Source: CAIYTF01 sp963664845 (GTDB lineage: Bacteria > Bacteroidota > Ignavibacteria > Ignavibacteriales > Ignavibacteriaceae). Taken from it: a DNA stretch of 64,000 nt. Below are positions 25,213 to 34,604 of this stretch, in pieces. Position 1 is the stretch's first letter. Each line of letters begins with the position of its first letter. The DNA is taken from positions 2,356,001 through 2,420,000 of the forward strand of contig OY761615.1 in the NCBI GenBank assembly GCA_963664845.1, given 5' to 3'. Made by a program: the position numbers and the translations under genes. The notes under the pieces were generated by a model that searched no databases, was not told where the DNA came from, and was given only the letters and a program-made list of their open reading frames with translations.

Positions 25213-26537
25213 TTAAAGTTCCTTTCAGTTAGTTGGACACCCAGCATCATTTCCGCGTCGATATAAGCCATCTTCGCATCTGCCAGGGTCATGAGATAAT
25301 TCATTTTTTCCATTAACACCATTTTACGTACTTCAAGCAGTTTTGTAATTGTTGCGTTCCCGCTCCGATATGATTGCACCAGCGATGCCTCTGACTGCTC
25401 CAGGGCTGGAAGCACCTGAAGCCGGTAGGTATCGGCATTGCTCCTGAGCATTTTACACCGGTCAAAATTATTTTGAATCTGCGTGAACATATCCGCGCGC
25501 ATATCGTTCAGTTCAAGCGATATCCGGTTGCTTGCATTAAGCAGCTCTTCCGATTTTGCATCGATGCCTTTGCGTGCCCAGGGCAGGAAGGGCAGAGTAA
25601 CACTCACGCCGAGACTGTACATATACTCCGTCATTCCTTTCCCGTCGATCATTGCAGGATCGGTTTTAGACGTTAACTGCATACCCTGCGGCATGCGCAT
25701 CAGCATTCCTTCAACCATAAGATCGGGATAAAGTTCCTTTTCATTGGCCGTTGCTTCTGCCTTGTTCATTCCAATCATCGCGGCCATTGACCGGAGTTTT
25801 GGATTATCTTCATTGAGGATGGTTCGTATATCATCCGGAGATGGCAATGCTTCCCACACACTCAGATAGGAAGTATCAGGAGCAGTCAGGTTATGGAGAC
25901 CCGTATACCGTTCCAGCAAAAGTTTCTGAGCGCTCATTTCCTGCTGAACCAATGCAATTTGCGTTGCAAGCACTGCCTGCCCGCTTTGTATGAGCAGAAC
26001 ATCCGTAACGGTTTGTGAAGCCGAGTTGTATTGCGTTTCCGTGAAGTCCTTCAGTGATGCAAGCAACTTCACGTTGGTCTGAAGAATCTCCAGCTTTTGC
26101 GAAGCCAAGGCCCACTTTGTATAGTTCATTTTTATTGCCGCGGTGAGTTGTGCCTCCGCATCATCTATCTCGCTGTGCACGCCGGGGAGCTCACTGTGCA
26201 TGGCATCAACCATGGCAGATATTTTGCCTCCCAACGGGATCATCTGCGAGACAACCAGATTTTGCGAGAATGCATTGCTCAGAAAGTTCGGAGATGAAAG
26301 CGGTGTCTGGCTGAATTGCAGTCCCACACTGGGCGCCGGGAATGCTCCTGCTTTTTTCATTCGTGCATCATGCTCAACATGCTTAAATGCCAGTGACTTT
26401 AGTTTTTCATTGTTCTGCAGTCCGGCATTCACCAGCGAATCCAATGATTGCGCCTTGATCGCACCAGTAAACCCAATCAGTACAATAATCACATACATAT
26501 ACTTATTCAATGAATTACATCCAATTATTGTTTCCAT
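25209..26537 (-). CDS. TolC-family outer-membrane efflux channel (CusC-like)
   Basis: A 442-residue outer-membrane efflux protein that forms the exit duct of the tripartite metal pump. It has a hydrophobic export signal (about residues 14-29, ending IKAQ) and then long amphipathic helices in two repeats of the TolC type, for example the alternating pattern around ASQTVTDVLLIQSGQAV and GNATITKLLEVRKMVL. The chosen ATG directly follows the CusA stop codon and has GGAG seven bases upstream inside cusA, which supports this start over the internal Met at residue 14. No lipobox is present, unlike E. coli CusC. Second gene of the operon; the next gene overlaps its stop. Confidence 0.92.
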   Translation of the reverse strand: METIIGCNSLNKYMYVIIVLIGFTGAIKAQSLDSLVNAGLQNNEKLKSLAFKHVEHDARMKKAGAFPAPSVGLQFSQTPLSSPNFLSNAFSQNLVVSQMIPLGGKISAMVDAMHSELPGVHSEIDDAEAQLTAAIKMNYTKWALASQKLEILQTNVKLLASLKDFTETQYNSASQTVTDVLLIQSGQAVLATQIALVQQEMSAQKLLLERYTGLHNLTAPDTSYLSVWEALPSPDDIRTILNEDNPKLRSMAAMIGMNKAEATANEKELYPDLMVEGMLMRMPQGMQLTSKTDPAMIDGKGMTEYMYSLGVSVTLPFLPWARKGIDAKSEELLNASNRISLELNDMRADMFTQIQNNFDRCKMLRSNADTYRLQVLPALEQSEASLVQSYRSGNATITKLLEVRKMVLMEKMNYLMTLADAKMAYIDAEMMLGVQLTERNFK

Positions 26538-29500
26538 TTAGTTCTCCTTCATCCATGATGCCATTTTTGAGAGACCCAGTTCACCTTTTTTCAATGCGCG
26601 CTCTTTCATGATGGCGAACAGTACCGGTGTCACTATAAGCACATGGACAGCCGAAGTGAGGAGGCCGCCGACCATGGGAGCCGTAAGCGGCTTCATTACG
26701 TCAGCTCCGGTACCAGTTGCCCACATAACCGGAGCAAGCCCGATCATCGCGGTGAACACCGTCATCAGTTTGGGGCGCAGACGAAGCACCGACCCTTCAA
26801 TGGTGGATTCATAAATGTCTTCATTGGTGATCTTGTCTTTGGTGCCGCTTTCAACCGCAAGTATTTTCCTGTCAAGTGATTCATGCAGATATACCACCAT
26901 GACAACACCGGTTTCCACGGCCACGCCATAGAGCGCAATGAACCCGACCCACACGGCCACCGAGAAATTATAGTTGAGCGCATAGATCATATACACGCCG
27001 CCAATCAGTGCAAAGGGGACAGACAGCATGACGATGAAGGCCTCTTTATAGTCCTTTAATGTGAAATAGAGCAGCATATAAATAAGGAGAAAGACAACAG
27101 GCATTATCATCATTATCCGCTTTTCTGCCCGCATCTTGTTTTCATATTGGCCGCTCCATTCAACGGTATAATTCTTCGGGAGATGCAAATTGTTTTTTAT
27201 TGCTGCCTGTGCATCTTTCATCACGCTGCCCATATCCCGGCCGCGCGCGTTCATAAAAACGACGGAACGAATCATCCCATTTTCGCTGGTTATCATCGGT
27301 GGTCCGGTTGAAACAGTAATATCAGCAAGATCACCCAGAGGGAGCCAGGAGAGCCCCGCGTCATCATTGTCGTCCAACAGCGAACTGCTCTGCACAACAG
27401 AAGCTGGTGCAGGTTTGCGTTCGGGTTTCGAGCCTCCGGTCATGCCGCTCATTCCAGAACTGCTTTTTGCAGAGCCAGACATTGATGCACTTGCAGCATT
27501 TACCGAAGAACCATTGTCGCCACCACCAATTGATGCTACGGGAATGATAAGGCTCTTCAGTTCATCAACGTTGTTTCTCAGTTCACGGGCAAGGCGCACA
27601 CGGATGGGAAAACGCATTCTTCCTTCATAGGCCACACTCAGGTTCTGTCCGCCTATGGCCGTTTCAATAATATCCTGCAGATCTTTTGTCTTCACACCAT
27701 AGCGTGCAGCAGCATCCGGCCTGAGGGATATATCAACATAGTACCCGTTCTGTACGCGCTCGGCGACCACATCAGCGGCACCGGGAACCGTCTTCAGTAT
27801 TTGTTCTGCTTTAATAGCATATGTCTCAAGAGAATCCAGATTGGTGCCATATATTTTCAAACCCAGATCGGTGCGGACACCGGTTGAAAGCATATTGATG
27901 CGATTGATGATTGGCTGTGTCCATCCGTTCCGCACACCGGGAATTTGCAGCTTTGCATCTAGTTCCTGGATAATTGCATCCTTGGTCATTCCCTTACGCC
28001 ACTGGTCCTTTGGTTTGAGCAGAATGATTGTTTCGATCATGCTGAGCGGCGCGTTGTCAGTAGCCGTTTCGGCCCTGCCCGCCTTGCCCAGCACATGTGC
28101 CACTTCGGGTATGCTTTTTATGATCTGATCCTGGGTTTGCAGTATCCTGTTCACTTCCGTTATGGACACATTGGGCAATGTGACCGGCATGAAGAGCAGT
28201 GAGCCTTCATCAAGCGGAGGCATGAATTCTGAGCCCGTATTCATAACCATCGGGATAGTTATAAGCAGCGCGAACACATTTATTGCTATAGTGGTTTTCC
28301 GGTGTTTCAACACCCAGTGAATGACCGGCTCATAGAGTCTGATAAAAAACTTCGTAAGATAGTTTTCGCTCTCGGGTTTGAATTTTCCACGCATGAGCAA
28401 GGTCATAAGTACCGGAATCAATGTTATCACAACAATGGATGATCCCATCATCATGAAAGTCTTGGTAAATGCCAGCGGCTTAAACAGCTTGCCTTCCTGC
28501 CCGGTTAACAGAAAAACGGGCAGGAAGGAGACAAGGATAATCAACTCTGAGAAGAAGATGGCCCGCCCGACCTGCTTTGCTGATTGCAGGGAAAGCATCT
28601 TATAATCCTCGGGTGTCAGTTCGCCTTTTTCTTTCTGCGCGCGCGCAATGTTACGGTAAGCATTCTCCACAAGCACAATTGATGAGTCAACAACCACGCC
28701 GACGGCGAGAATGATGCCTCCCAAGCTCATGATGTTGGACGTGATTTTGAAAACATACATCAGGATAAATGCAAGCAGCACGGATACAGGGAGTTCAATC
28801 AGGATGCGGACAATGCTTCTAAAATGCATCAGGAAGAGGATGACAATAACGGCAACCGTGATGCCGGCCTCCAGCAATGCCCGTTCAAGAGTGCCGACAG
28901 CTTCCTGAATAAGCGAACTGCGGTCGTAGGATACTTCGATTGAAACCCCATCGGGGAGACCGCTTTTTATTTCGCTGATCCTTGTTTTAACCCGGTCGAT
29001 AACCTCGCGGGCATTTTCGCCGGTGCGCATTACCACAATGCCGCCCACCGCTTCGCCTTCACCGTTTTTGTCCAGGCTTCCGCGCCGGATATCACCGCCG
29101 ATTTGCACAACAGCAACGTCCTTAAGTAAAACCGGAACGCCGTTCCCGGTTGTCCGGATAACGATGTTTTCGATGTCGGCAGATTTTTGCAGATAACCCT
29201 GACCGCGAATGAAGTATTCGGCGGCATTTGATTCGATAAGTTTGCCGCCAACTTCGTTATTGCTTCTCTGCACCGCCCCGGTAATGTCAGCGATGGATAA
29301 ACTGTAAGCACGCAGTTTGAGCGGGTCAATGTCTATCTGATATTGTTTAACGTAGCCGCCAATGCTGGCAACCTCGGCAACGCCTTCAACGGATGCGAGT
29401 TTATACCGCACGAACCAGTCCTGGATACTCCTTAATGTACCGGGATCATATCCTTTGCCTTCAAGCGTGTACCAGAACACGTGTCCAAGTCCGGTGCCAT

Positions 29501-29894
29501 CGGGGCCAAGCGTTGGAACAGCGCCAGACGGCAGCGATGCCTGAATAACGTTTAGCCGTTCTGTAACCCGGCTTCTTGCTGCATAGATATCCACGTCATC
29601 GTTAAAGATGACGAAGACGAAGGACATGCCGAACATAGTGCTTGCGCGCACGGCACGAACTTCGGACACACCCTGAAGTGCTGTCACTATGGGAAACGTA
29701 ACCTGATCCTCCACGACCTGCGGAGAGCGGCCCATCCATTCCGTATAGACAATCACCTGATTTTCAGAGAGATCGGGGATAGCATCCACCGGCAGTTTAA
29801 CCATACACCAGATACCCGCGCCCACTGCAATCACATAGATCAGCAGGACAATGTATTTATTGTCGGCTGACCATTGAATTATTTTTTCTATCAT
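26538..29894 (-). CDS. cusA: CusA-like heavy-metal RND efflux pump
   Basis: Inner-membrane proton-driven pump of about 1118 residues (HME-RND family). It starts MIEKIIQWSADNKYI and matches CusA closely, including GKAGRAETATDNAPL and INMLSTGVRTDLGLKI in the periplasmic porter domain. TM4 reads SLGGIILAVGVVVDSS, with one Asp as in Cu(I)/Ag(I) pumps rather than the double-acid pattern of divalent-metal pumps. The start is the ATG at 29892-29894; the frame stays open 32 codons upstream without homology. Oddity: at about residues 788-848 a Ser/Gly/Met-rich insertion (SMSGSAKSSSGMSGMTGG) sits in the upper periplasmic docking region. First gene of the pump operon, 211 bases after the Cys-rich exported protein. 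Confidence 0.95.
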   Translation of the reverse strand: MIEKIIQWSADNKYIVLLIYVIAVGAGIWCMVKLPVDAIPDLSENQVIVYTEWMGRSPQVVEDQVTFPIVTALQGVSEVRAVRASTMFGMSFVFVIFNDDVDIYAARSRVTERLNVIQASLPSGAVPTLGPDGTGLGHVFWYTLEGKGYDPGTLRSIQDWFVRYKLASVEGVAEVASIGGYVKQYQIDIDPLKLRAYSLSIADITGAVQRSNNEVGGKLIESNAAEYFIRGQGYLQKSADIENIVIRTTGNGVPVLLKDVAVVQIGGDIRRGSLDKNGEGEAVGGIVVMRTGENAREVIDRVKTRISEIKSGLPDGVSIEVSYDRSSLIQEAVGTLERALLEAGITVAVIVILFLMHFRSIVRILIELPVSVLLAFILMYVFKITSNIMSLGGIILAVGVVVDSSIVLVENAYRNIARAQKEKGELTPEDYKMLSLQSAKQVGRAIFFSELIILVSFLPVFLLTGQEGKLFKPLAFTKTFMMMGSSIVVITLIPVLMTLLMRGKFKPESENYLTKFFIRLYEPVIHWVLKHRKTTIAINVFALLITIPMVMNTGSEFMPPLDEGSLLFMPVTLPNVSITEVNRILQTQDQIIKSIPEVAHVLGKAGRAETATDNAPLSMIETIILLKPKDQWRKGMTKDAIIQELDAKLQIPGVRNGWTQPIINRINMLSTGVRTDLGLKIYGTNLDSLETYAIKAEQILKTVPGAADVVAERVQNGYYVDISLRPDAAARYGVKTKDLQDIIETAIGGQNLSVAYEGRMRFPIRVRLARELRNNVDELKSLIIPVASIGGGDNGSSVNAASASMSGSAKSSSGMSGMTGGSKPERKPAPASVVQSSSLLDDNDDAGLSWLPLGDLADITVSTGPPMITSENGMIRSVVFMNARGRDMGSVMKDAQAAIKNNLHLPKNYTVEWSGQYENKMRAEKRIMMIMPVVFLLIYMLLYFTLKDYKEAFIVMLSVPFALIGGVYMIYALNYNFSVAVWVGFIALYGVAVETGVVMVVYLHESLDRKILAVESGTKDKITNEDIYESTIEGSVLRLRPKLMTVFTAMIGLAPVMWATGTGADVMKPLTAPMVGGLLTSAVHVLIVTPVLFAIMKERALKKGELGLSKMASWMKEN

Positions 29895-30105
29895 TATATA
29901 CTCTTGGCTTTGATCTTTTATACATTTTTTTGTCCGAATTCCCTGCCTGCAAAATGCTTCTGTGACAGAACAGCAACAAACTGTTATCACGATCCTGAAG
30001 CACAGGAAATTATGAAAGAAATTAGTTATACAGACGTTATGTGTTACGATACACGCAGAGATGCCAAAGGCATAACAATGCGTTAGCGCACAAAAAAGGA
30101 TGAGA

Positions 30106-30534
30106 TCAAATCAAAAGAGAAGAATGCAGAACGGGTATATCCCTGGGAGGAGAGGGTGAAGAAACTATCTGGAAACAGTCAATCTGCGATTCAAGAATAG
30201 CATCAGGAATCACTGTTACTGCAAGGACAAAGTCAGCATCAATCGTATTTACGTTTACAGGAGCGGAGGAATCATACTGAAGAGGAACGCCTGCAACTAA
30301 CGTTTGGCAGCAGTTGTCCATTTGACTGACAATACCCGGTTGGCCGGAAGGCACCGCCAGTATATTATCCTGACACTCTTCATCCATTGCTATGGCATCA
30401 TCAGCACAGCAGTTTTCCTGTTCCATCTCCGCAGCGGTCATACCCATCTTACAGGTACGCACAATATGCGTCATCCCCGTGAAGGAGACCAGGAGAAGCA
30501 ACGATAAAAACGCGAAAAACAGTTTTTTGACCAT
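30106..30534 (-). CDS. Small Cys-rich exported protein of the HYC_CC_PP type
   Basis: A 142-residue protein with a signal sequence (about 1-22, LFFAFLSLLLLVSFTGMTH) and scattered Cys motifs: VRTC near 28, a CC pair near 42-43, a second CC pair near 75-76 and a single C near 120. It ends SPPRDIPVLHSSLLI. The order His/Cys, CC, PP near the end matches small proteins that in Bacteroidota sit upstream of heavy-metal efflux genes. The same layout is seen here: same strand, just upstream of cusA. A role in periplasmic copper handling or sensing is inference. The 211-base gap to cusA contains AACAG/CTGTT arms near 29967-29983 that could be an operator, weakly supported. Confidence 0.7.
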   Translation of the reverse strand: MVKKLFFAFLSLLLLVSFTGMTHIVRTCKMGMTAAEMEQENCCADDAIAMDEECQDNILAVPSGQPGIVSQMDNCCQTLVAGVPLQYDSSAPVNVNTIDADFVLAVTVIPDAILESQIDCFQIVSSPSPPRDIPVLHSSLLI

Positions 30535-30647
30535 TTACAAGGATACAACTCCCTTATATCAGAATCAAGGGGGATTATAGGGGATTATTAAGCCTCTATA
30601 GTCACACTGGGGGAAAGGCTATATCATTAGATATTACAGATCACAAC

Positions 30648-31502
30648 TTAAGGCTTTTTCTTTCTCTTAAGATTTTTCGCCTCGGTCAGTATTTTTTTAT
30701 CATCTGATTTCACCCTGCGCGAAAGTTTCCTGATGTCTTCCTCTGCCGGGAGTTCTTCCGGCTGAATATTACTTTTGGCTAAAAGGGCACGAACGTCCTT
30801 ATTGTTCTTTACATGCTCTCCGGTAATCGGCAGCTCGCCTGTTAAATTATTCTTTTTAACATTAAAATTGGTGATTTCGGTTGCAAGGTCTTAAGCCTTG
30901 ATTGTAATCGTCGGGAGAAAATCAGCCAGGGGCCTGCTTTCCGGGATCTTCAGTTTTCGTTTCATTTGCATCGTATTATACCCGCCGAACAAAACCTGGT
31001 CACCTTTACTCCGTATCCGCCCGAACCCTTCGTGATCGACACCCCGTTCAAAAATATTCTTGGAGAACTCTGATTCTGTGGAAATAAGTTTTTCCCGGGC
31101 AGCAAGGCGTTCAACCAAATCTATGCGCTCTTCAAGAAGTTCCTGCTTTCGCGTCTGGAGGGCAAAATAGCTTTGTGCAAAAGCAATTTCTTCTTTCCTT
31201 GGATCGCCATTCTGTGCAATCAGATAAGCAGCATATCTTGTCAGGAAAATATCGTCCACTCCGCGTTTTGCCCCCGAGCCAAGATCGACCATTTTGTTGA
31301 CGTCAACAAAATGGTAGCTCACCTCAATCATTGAGTTTTTGCAAGCATCTTTGGCCCGATCAACAACATTAGTAAAATTTCGCCAGTCTGTATAACCAAG
31401 AAGTTTTTGTAACTCCCTGGCAGACCAATATTCCACGCCTTCTTCTTCACAGGCGGCTAATTCGAAATCAGTTCTAAGCTTGGTGATTATTTCTTTTTTC
31501 AT
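30648..31502 (-). pseudogene. dinD: dinD-family gene interrupted by an in-frame TAA
   Basis: DNA-damage-inducible protein D. The reading frame from the ATG at 31500-31502 (KKEIITKLRTDFE) shows the family's BRO-like N-terminal domain (EYWSARELQKLLGY), LGSGAKRGVDDIFLTRYAAYL, and GGYNTMQMKRKLKIPESRPL. At 30891-30893 a TAA stops it after TITIKA; the same frame then continues without break as DLATEITNFNVK...KNNKDVRALLAKSNI to a second stop at 30648-30650, which is the usual C-terminal half of this family (about 284 codons in all). So one nonsense codon, in place of a probable Lys codon, cuts off the last 80 residues. An earlier in-frame Met exists 48 bases upstream. E. coli DinD inhibits RecA filaments; activity of the truncated form is unknown. 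Confidence 0.85.
31287..31315. repeat. 26-bp perfect palindrome inside dinD
   Basis: Half-site CCATTTTGTTGAC (31289-31301) is followed at once by its exact reverse complement (31302-31314). It encodes the HFVDVNKM segment of DinD. A near-identical copy is at 31633-31661 in the upstream region. Confidence 0.85.
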
Positions 31503-31632
31503 TTGTTTTGAATATTGCTGTGTGCCATAAAATACCAATTGATTTGGCAAAATTCAACTGTACTATTAGTCATACGACGTGAACAGTCCGGATGATGTCC
31601 TCCCAAAGCATTGAAACGGTTCACGATTAGAG

Positions 31633-31697
31633 GACCATTTCGTTGACGTCAACAAAATGGTTTCAGCGTTTAATAGAGCGGTTAAAACCATTTTGTT
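31633..31697. promoter_or_regulatory. Nested palindromes upstream of dinD, candidate operator
   Basis: The 29 bases 31633-31661 match 31287-31315 except for one T-to-C change. In addition AACAAAATGGTTT (31651-31663) has an exact inverted partner AAACCATTTTGTT (31685-31697). Three AACAAAATGG half-sites therefore lie 130-195 bases before the dinD start. An operator or recombination remnant are both possible. Confidence 0.5.
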
Positions 31698-31779
31698 ATA
31701 TTACATAGTTTCTGCCGTATACCTTTACAAGCCAGACAGTAAAGCGAGAATTCATTTCAGGAATTTCGCAGAAACAATT

Positions 31780-32610
31780 TCACCTGATGTTCAGCATAGT
31801 TATGGCATGAAGCGCATCTATATAGTTTGCTGTTCCCATTTTTTGAGGAACGTTTGTGTGATCCGCACCCGGCACCCGAATGAACCTCTTTGGCTCATTG
31901 GCGTTGGCATATACCACGGCACCGTTCTTGTCTATGTCGATAAATTTATCATCAACACCGTGCAAAATCAATACAGGTACATGGACATTCCTGATCTTAT
32001 CTTTATTATCAAAGTCGCCCTTCAATACAAACGAACCGGGAATATCCAGCAGTGTGCCGCTTTGTACAAGGGCTTCACCCGAAGCGAATGGAGATTCAAT
32101 AATCATGGATTTCGGCGGATATTGCACTGCAAGGTCTATTGCAGCCGCACATCCCAATGAATAGCCATAGTACATAATTTTTGAGGTATCTACACTTTGA
32201 ATGGTGTTCAGGTATAATCGTGCTGCCCTGGAATCGGCATAAATGGCCTCCTCACTGCACTCGCCTTCACTCTTTCCGAAGCCTTCATAATCGAATATGA
32301 AAACCGAGAAACCGGCATTATAGAGAAACTCTACCCGGTCCCAGTATTCGGTGATGTTATGCTTGTTCCCGTGGAAATACAGGATCGTATTATCTTTTAC
32401 TCCGGTAACCTGTTGGTTTGATTTAACAAAAAATCCGTACAGGTTTTTTCCGCGGGATTGAAAAGAGAGGAATTGACGCGACGAATCGGGAATGACTGCA
32501 TTTGACAGATTATAGGTGTCAAGTGTTTTTGTGTTGAAGAGATATTTGTCAATATCACAGGAACTGAAGGTGAAAGCAAGAACAACGATTAACAATAATT
32601 TATAAGCCAT
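31780..32610 (-). CDS. Alpha/beta hydrolase lipoprotein
   Basis: A 276-residue serine hydrolase carrying a lipobox (TFSSC, C18), so anchored in the envelope. Catalytic triad: nucleophile S151 in GYSLG, Asp at D220 or D221 in LHGVDDKFID, and H251 in GADHTN. The oxyanion region is LYFHGNKHNI (77-86). The sequence style (HGN...FDYEGFGKSEG) resembles BEM46/ABHD13-like hydrolases that act on small esters or acyl groups. Its ATG overlaps the end of the upstream lipoprotein gene by 11 bases, so the two are translated together. Substrate unknown. Confidence 0.88.
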   Translation of the reverse strand: MAYKLLLIVVLAFTFSSCDIDKYLFNTKTLDTYNLSNAVIPDSSRQFLSFQSRGKNLYGFFVKSNQQVTGVKDNTILYFHGNKHNITEYWDRVEFLYNAGFSVFIFDYEGFGKSEGECSEEAIYADSRAARLYLNTIQSVDTSKIMYYGYSLGCAAAIDLAVQYPPKSMIIESPFASGEALVQSGTLLDIPGSFVLKGDFDNKDKIRNVHVPVLILHGVDDKFIDIDKNGAVVYANANEPKRFIRVPGADHTNVPQKMGTANYIDALHAITMLNIR

Positions 32611-33247
32611 AATTCACTCCCACAAAAAATCCAATTGTGCCCTTGCCGGACAGCGAGCTTTCGCCTTCGAAGACGCCGTGTTTTGTATCAGCATTTGAAG
32701 CCATCCACTTCAGTTCTGTTTGCAACTTGAATGACTGTGAAACAGGAAACTCATAACCGATAAACGGTGTTATGAAAGATTCGTTCTTTGTCAGTTGGAA
32801 CATCCAGTCGAACCCAATATAAACCAGATGGGTTCCTCCCAGCAGGTAGCTTCCATTTGCAGAGAAACTCGGGAAGCACCTGAAATCTCCTGACGCCCTG
32901 AAGCCATCGAAAAAATATATCTTGGGGTAAACAGACAGCTCAGGAACAATTCCCTTTTCCTGGACCGCACGATATATACCTCCCAGATCAATACCAGGTG
33001 TTTTGAACATTGCAGACAGCAAGTGAAAATTTCCTGCAAGGGTGACGTCATTTTCTATTCCCCTCGCGTAACCTAACGTGCAATATGGTATGAGCCCGGT
33101 GCTTACACTTCCGGGAACCCACGGCCCACCAACTGAAAGATTATATTGCGATTGCTCCTTCTTCAGTGCCCGCACCGGCGTTAGCACGGAGCAGCCAGCA
33201 GAAAACAGCATCAGGAGAAACAGGCACAACGAGAGAATATTTTTCAT
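32600..33247 (-). CDS. Outer-membrane-type lipoprotein, beta-barrel-like
   Basis: A 215-residue lipoprotein (lipobox MLFSAGC, C19). The mature part has alternating hydrophobic/polar strands with Gly and aromatic residues, for example LIPYCTLGYARGI, ASGDFRCFPSFSANGSYLLG and a final GTIGFFVGVNYGL, which suggests a small membrane barrel or barrel-like fold. It is coupled to the downstream hydrolase by an 11-base overlap, making a two-gene envelope unit. No family was recognised and no catalytic motif is visible. Confidence 0.72.
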   Translation of the reverse strand: MKNILSLCLFLLMLFSAGCSVLTPVRALKKEQSQYNLSVGGPWVPGSVSTGLIPYCTLGYARGIENDVTLAGNFHLLSAMFKTPGIDLGGIYRAVQEKGIVPELSVYPKIYFFDGFRASGDFRCFPSFSANGSYLLGGTHLVYIGFDWMFQLTKNESFITPFIGYEFPVSQSFKLQTELKWMASNADTKHGVFEGESSLSGKGTIGFFVGVNYGL

Positions 33248-33377
33248 GAGTCAATCTTTTGTTAATTATTCCGAACAAAGCTAAGCAAACCATGTATTAA
33301 CAACAAGGCCTGATACAAAAGAGCCGATCACATTACAATTGCACTTCAGAATACTTCTCAAAAGAGCATACATACAG

Positions 33378-34604
33378 TCAGAAAGAATATCCCTTCACAG
33401 TGAGTTGAATGCCTTCCATGGTGGTTTCCAAATCTTTGATTCCCTTATAGAAAATTCCCTTGTCATATTTAAAATCAAAGTGCTGTGCAATGTTTTTTAG
33501 TGCCGGTACCGGATAAAATGCATTAATGAGTTCCAAAACCCCCTGTAAACGTAAAGAATATCCCGATGTTGAAAAAAGGTCCCATTGTGTGGCCCTGCTT
33601 CCGGAGTTTATCGTAATCACCCGGGCAAATTCAACTGAAAAGCCACTCAACCGAACGACGCTTTGATATCCTTTTCGCTGAATCAAATTTACACCAAGAT
33701 CCATATCCCCAAAGCCACCCTGATAAACGACGTCACCCGTAGGGCTCACGGAAGAATTCAAAAAAGCAATTGCCTCAGTTATCCACTTAACCTCAATTGG
33801 ACGTAATGACTGATCATTAATTTTAAAATCAGTTCCCAAATCAAAAGAATAGCCCAGCCTGGCTTCACGCGTTCCCGATTGATAATAATTAGACTCCAAT
33901 CCTCTCTTCGCACTTTCCTTTTTAACATTTTGCCATGCACAACCAATACTCATGTTTAAAAAGGGCGAAAATTGGTTACCAAATGAAAAGCTTTCGGAAT
34001 TCATCAGCAGTGTGTGAACCGGAATATTAAGAAACGCGCCATAATCCAGAACACCAGTCAATTCCTCTGCGGAAATCTTTTTTTGATCAGCAGCGTTATC
34101 TGAATTCCTCGTATATAAATTTTTGTAAGAGAGTCCCAGTGAAAAGTCAACCAGAGAATGAAAACCAACACCTACTGAATACGATTTGTAATAGTCATAA
34201 ACTCCCTGTATCCCGTCAGGGGAGTACTCAGAAGTATAAACTCCATAGTCATAATGATTGTACAGATACCCGACACCGAAACTTATATCAAGTTTTGGCA
34301 GAATATTCCGAAAGTTATAACCGGCGACAACAGAAGTGTTATTAAACTTCCATCCCGACACATAGACGGGATATAAATCCACTGCATCAGTATAAAAATG
34401 TGTAGCCAAGTTATTATCCTTGCTCCATTGTCCAAGCTGCGCAGGATTGTAGAAGAATGCAAAGGCATCATCAGTGATTACCGCGGTTCCTGTTCCACCC
34501 AGCGCCGTGAGTTGCGGAGAGGGTGAAAGGTGTATACCTTCTTGTGCATAACTAACACTGCATGCAAAGACGAAGCTTAATAACAAATAAAACATATTTT
34601 TCAT
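33378..34604 (-). CDS. PorV/PorQ-like outer-membrane barrel protein
   Basis: A 408-residue protein with a signal peptide (1-20, ending SVSYA) and the opening LTALGGTGTAVITDDAFAFFYNPAQLG that is typical of PorV/PorQ and related FadL-fold barrels in this phylum. The rest is amphipathic strands with frequent Gly/Tyr, e.g. GVGYLYNHYDYGVY and SVGVGFHSLVDFSLGLSYKNLY. PorV is the shuttle protein of the type IX secretion system and would fit with the T9SS cargo proteins in the window, but the protein could equally be a paralogue with another job. Single gene; no partner adjacent. Confidence 0.72.
   Translation of the reverse strand: MKNMFYLLLSFVFACSVSYAQEGIHLSPSPQLTALGGTGTAVITDDAFAFFYNPAQLGQWSKDNNLATHFYTDAVDLYPVYVSGWKFNNTSVVAGYNFRNILPKLDISFGVGYLYNHYDYGVYTSEYSPDGIQGVYDYYKSYSVGVGFHSLVDFSLGLSYKNLYTRNSDNAADQKKISAEELTGVLDYGAFLNIPVHTLLMNSESFSFGNQFSPFLNMSIGCAWQNVKKESAKRGLESNYYQSGTREARLGYSFDLGTDFKINDQSLRPIEVKWITEAIAFLNSSVSPTGDVVYQGGFGDMDLGVNLIQRKGYQSVVRLSGFSVEFARVITINSGSRATQWDLFSTSGYSLRLQGVLELINAFYPVPALKNIAQHFDFKYDKGIFYKGIKDLETTMEGIQLTVKGYSF

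Noticed and set aside
5746..30893. In-frame TAA codons in two genes as a sign of an altered genetic code or recoding.
   Set aside because: TAA ends many intact genes in the window in the normal way, and one of the two genes also has a frameshift. Simple nonsense mutation or sequence error explains it better.
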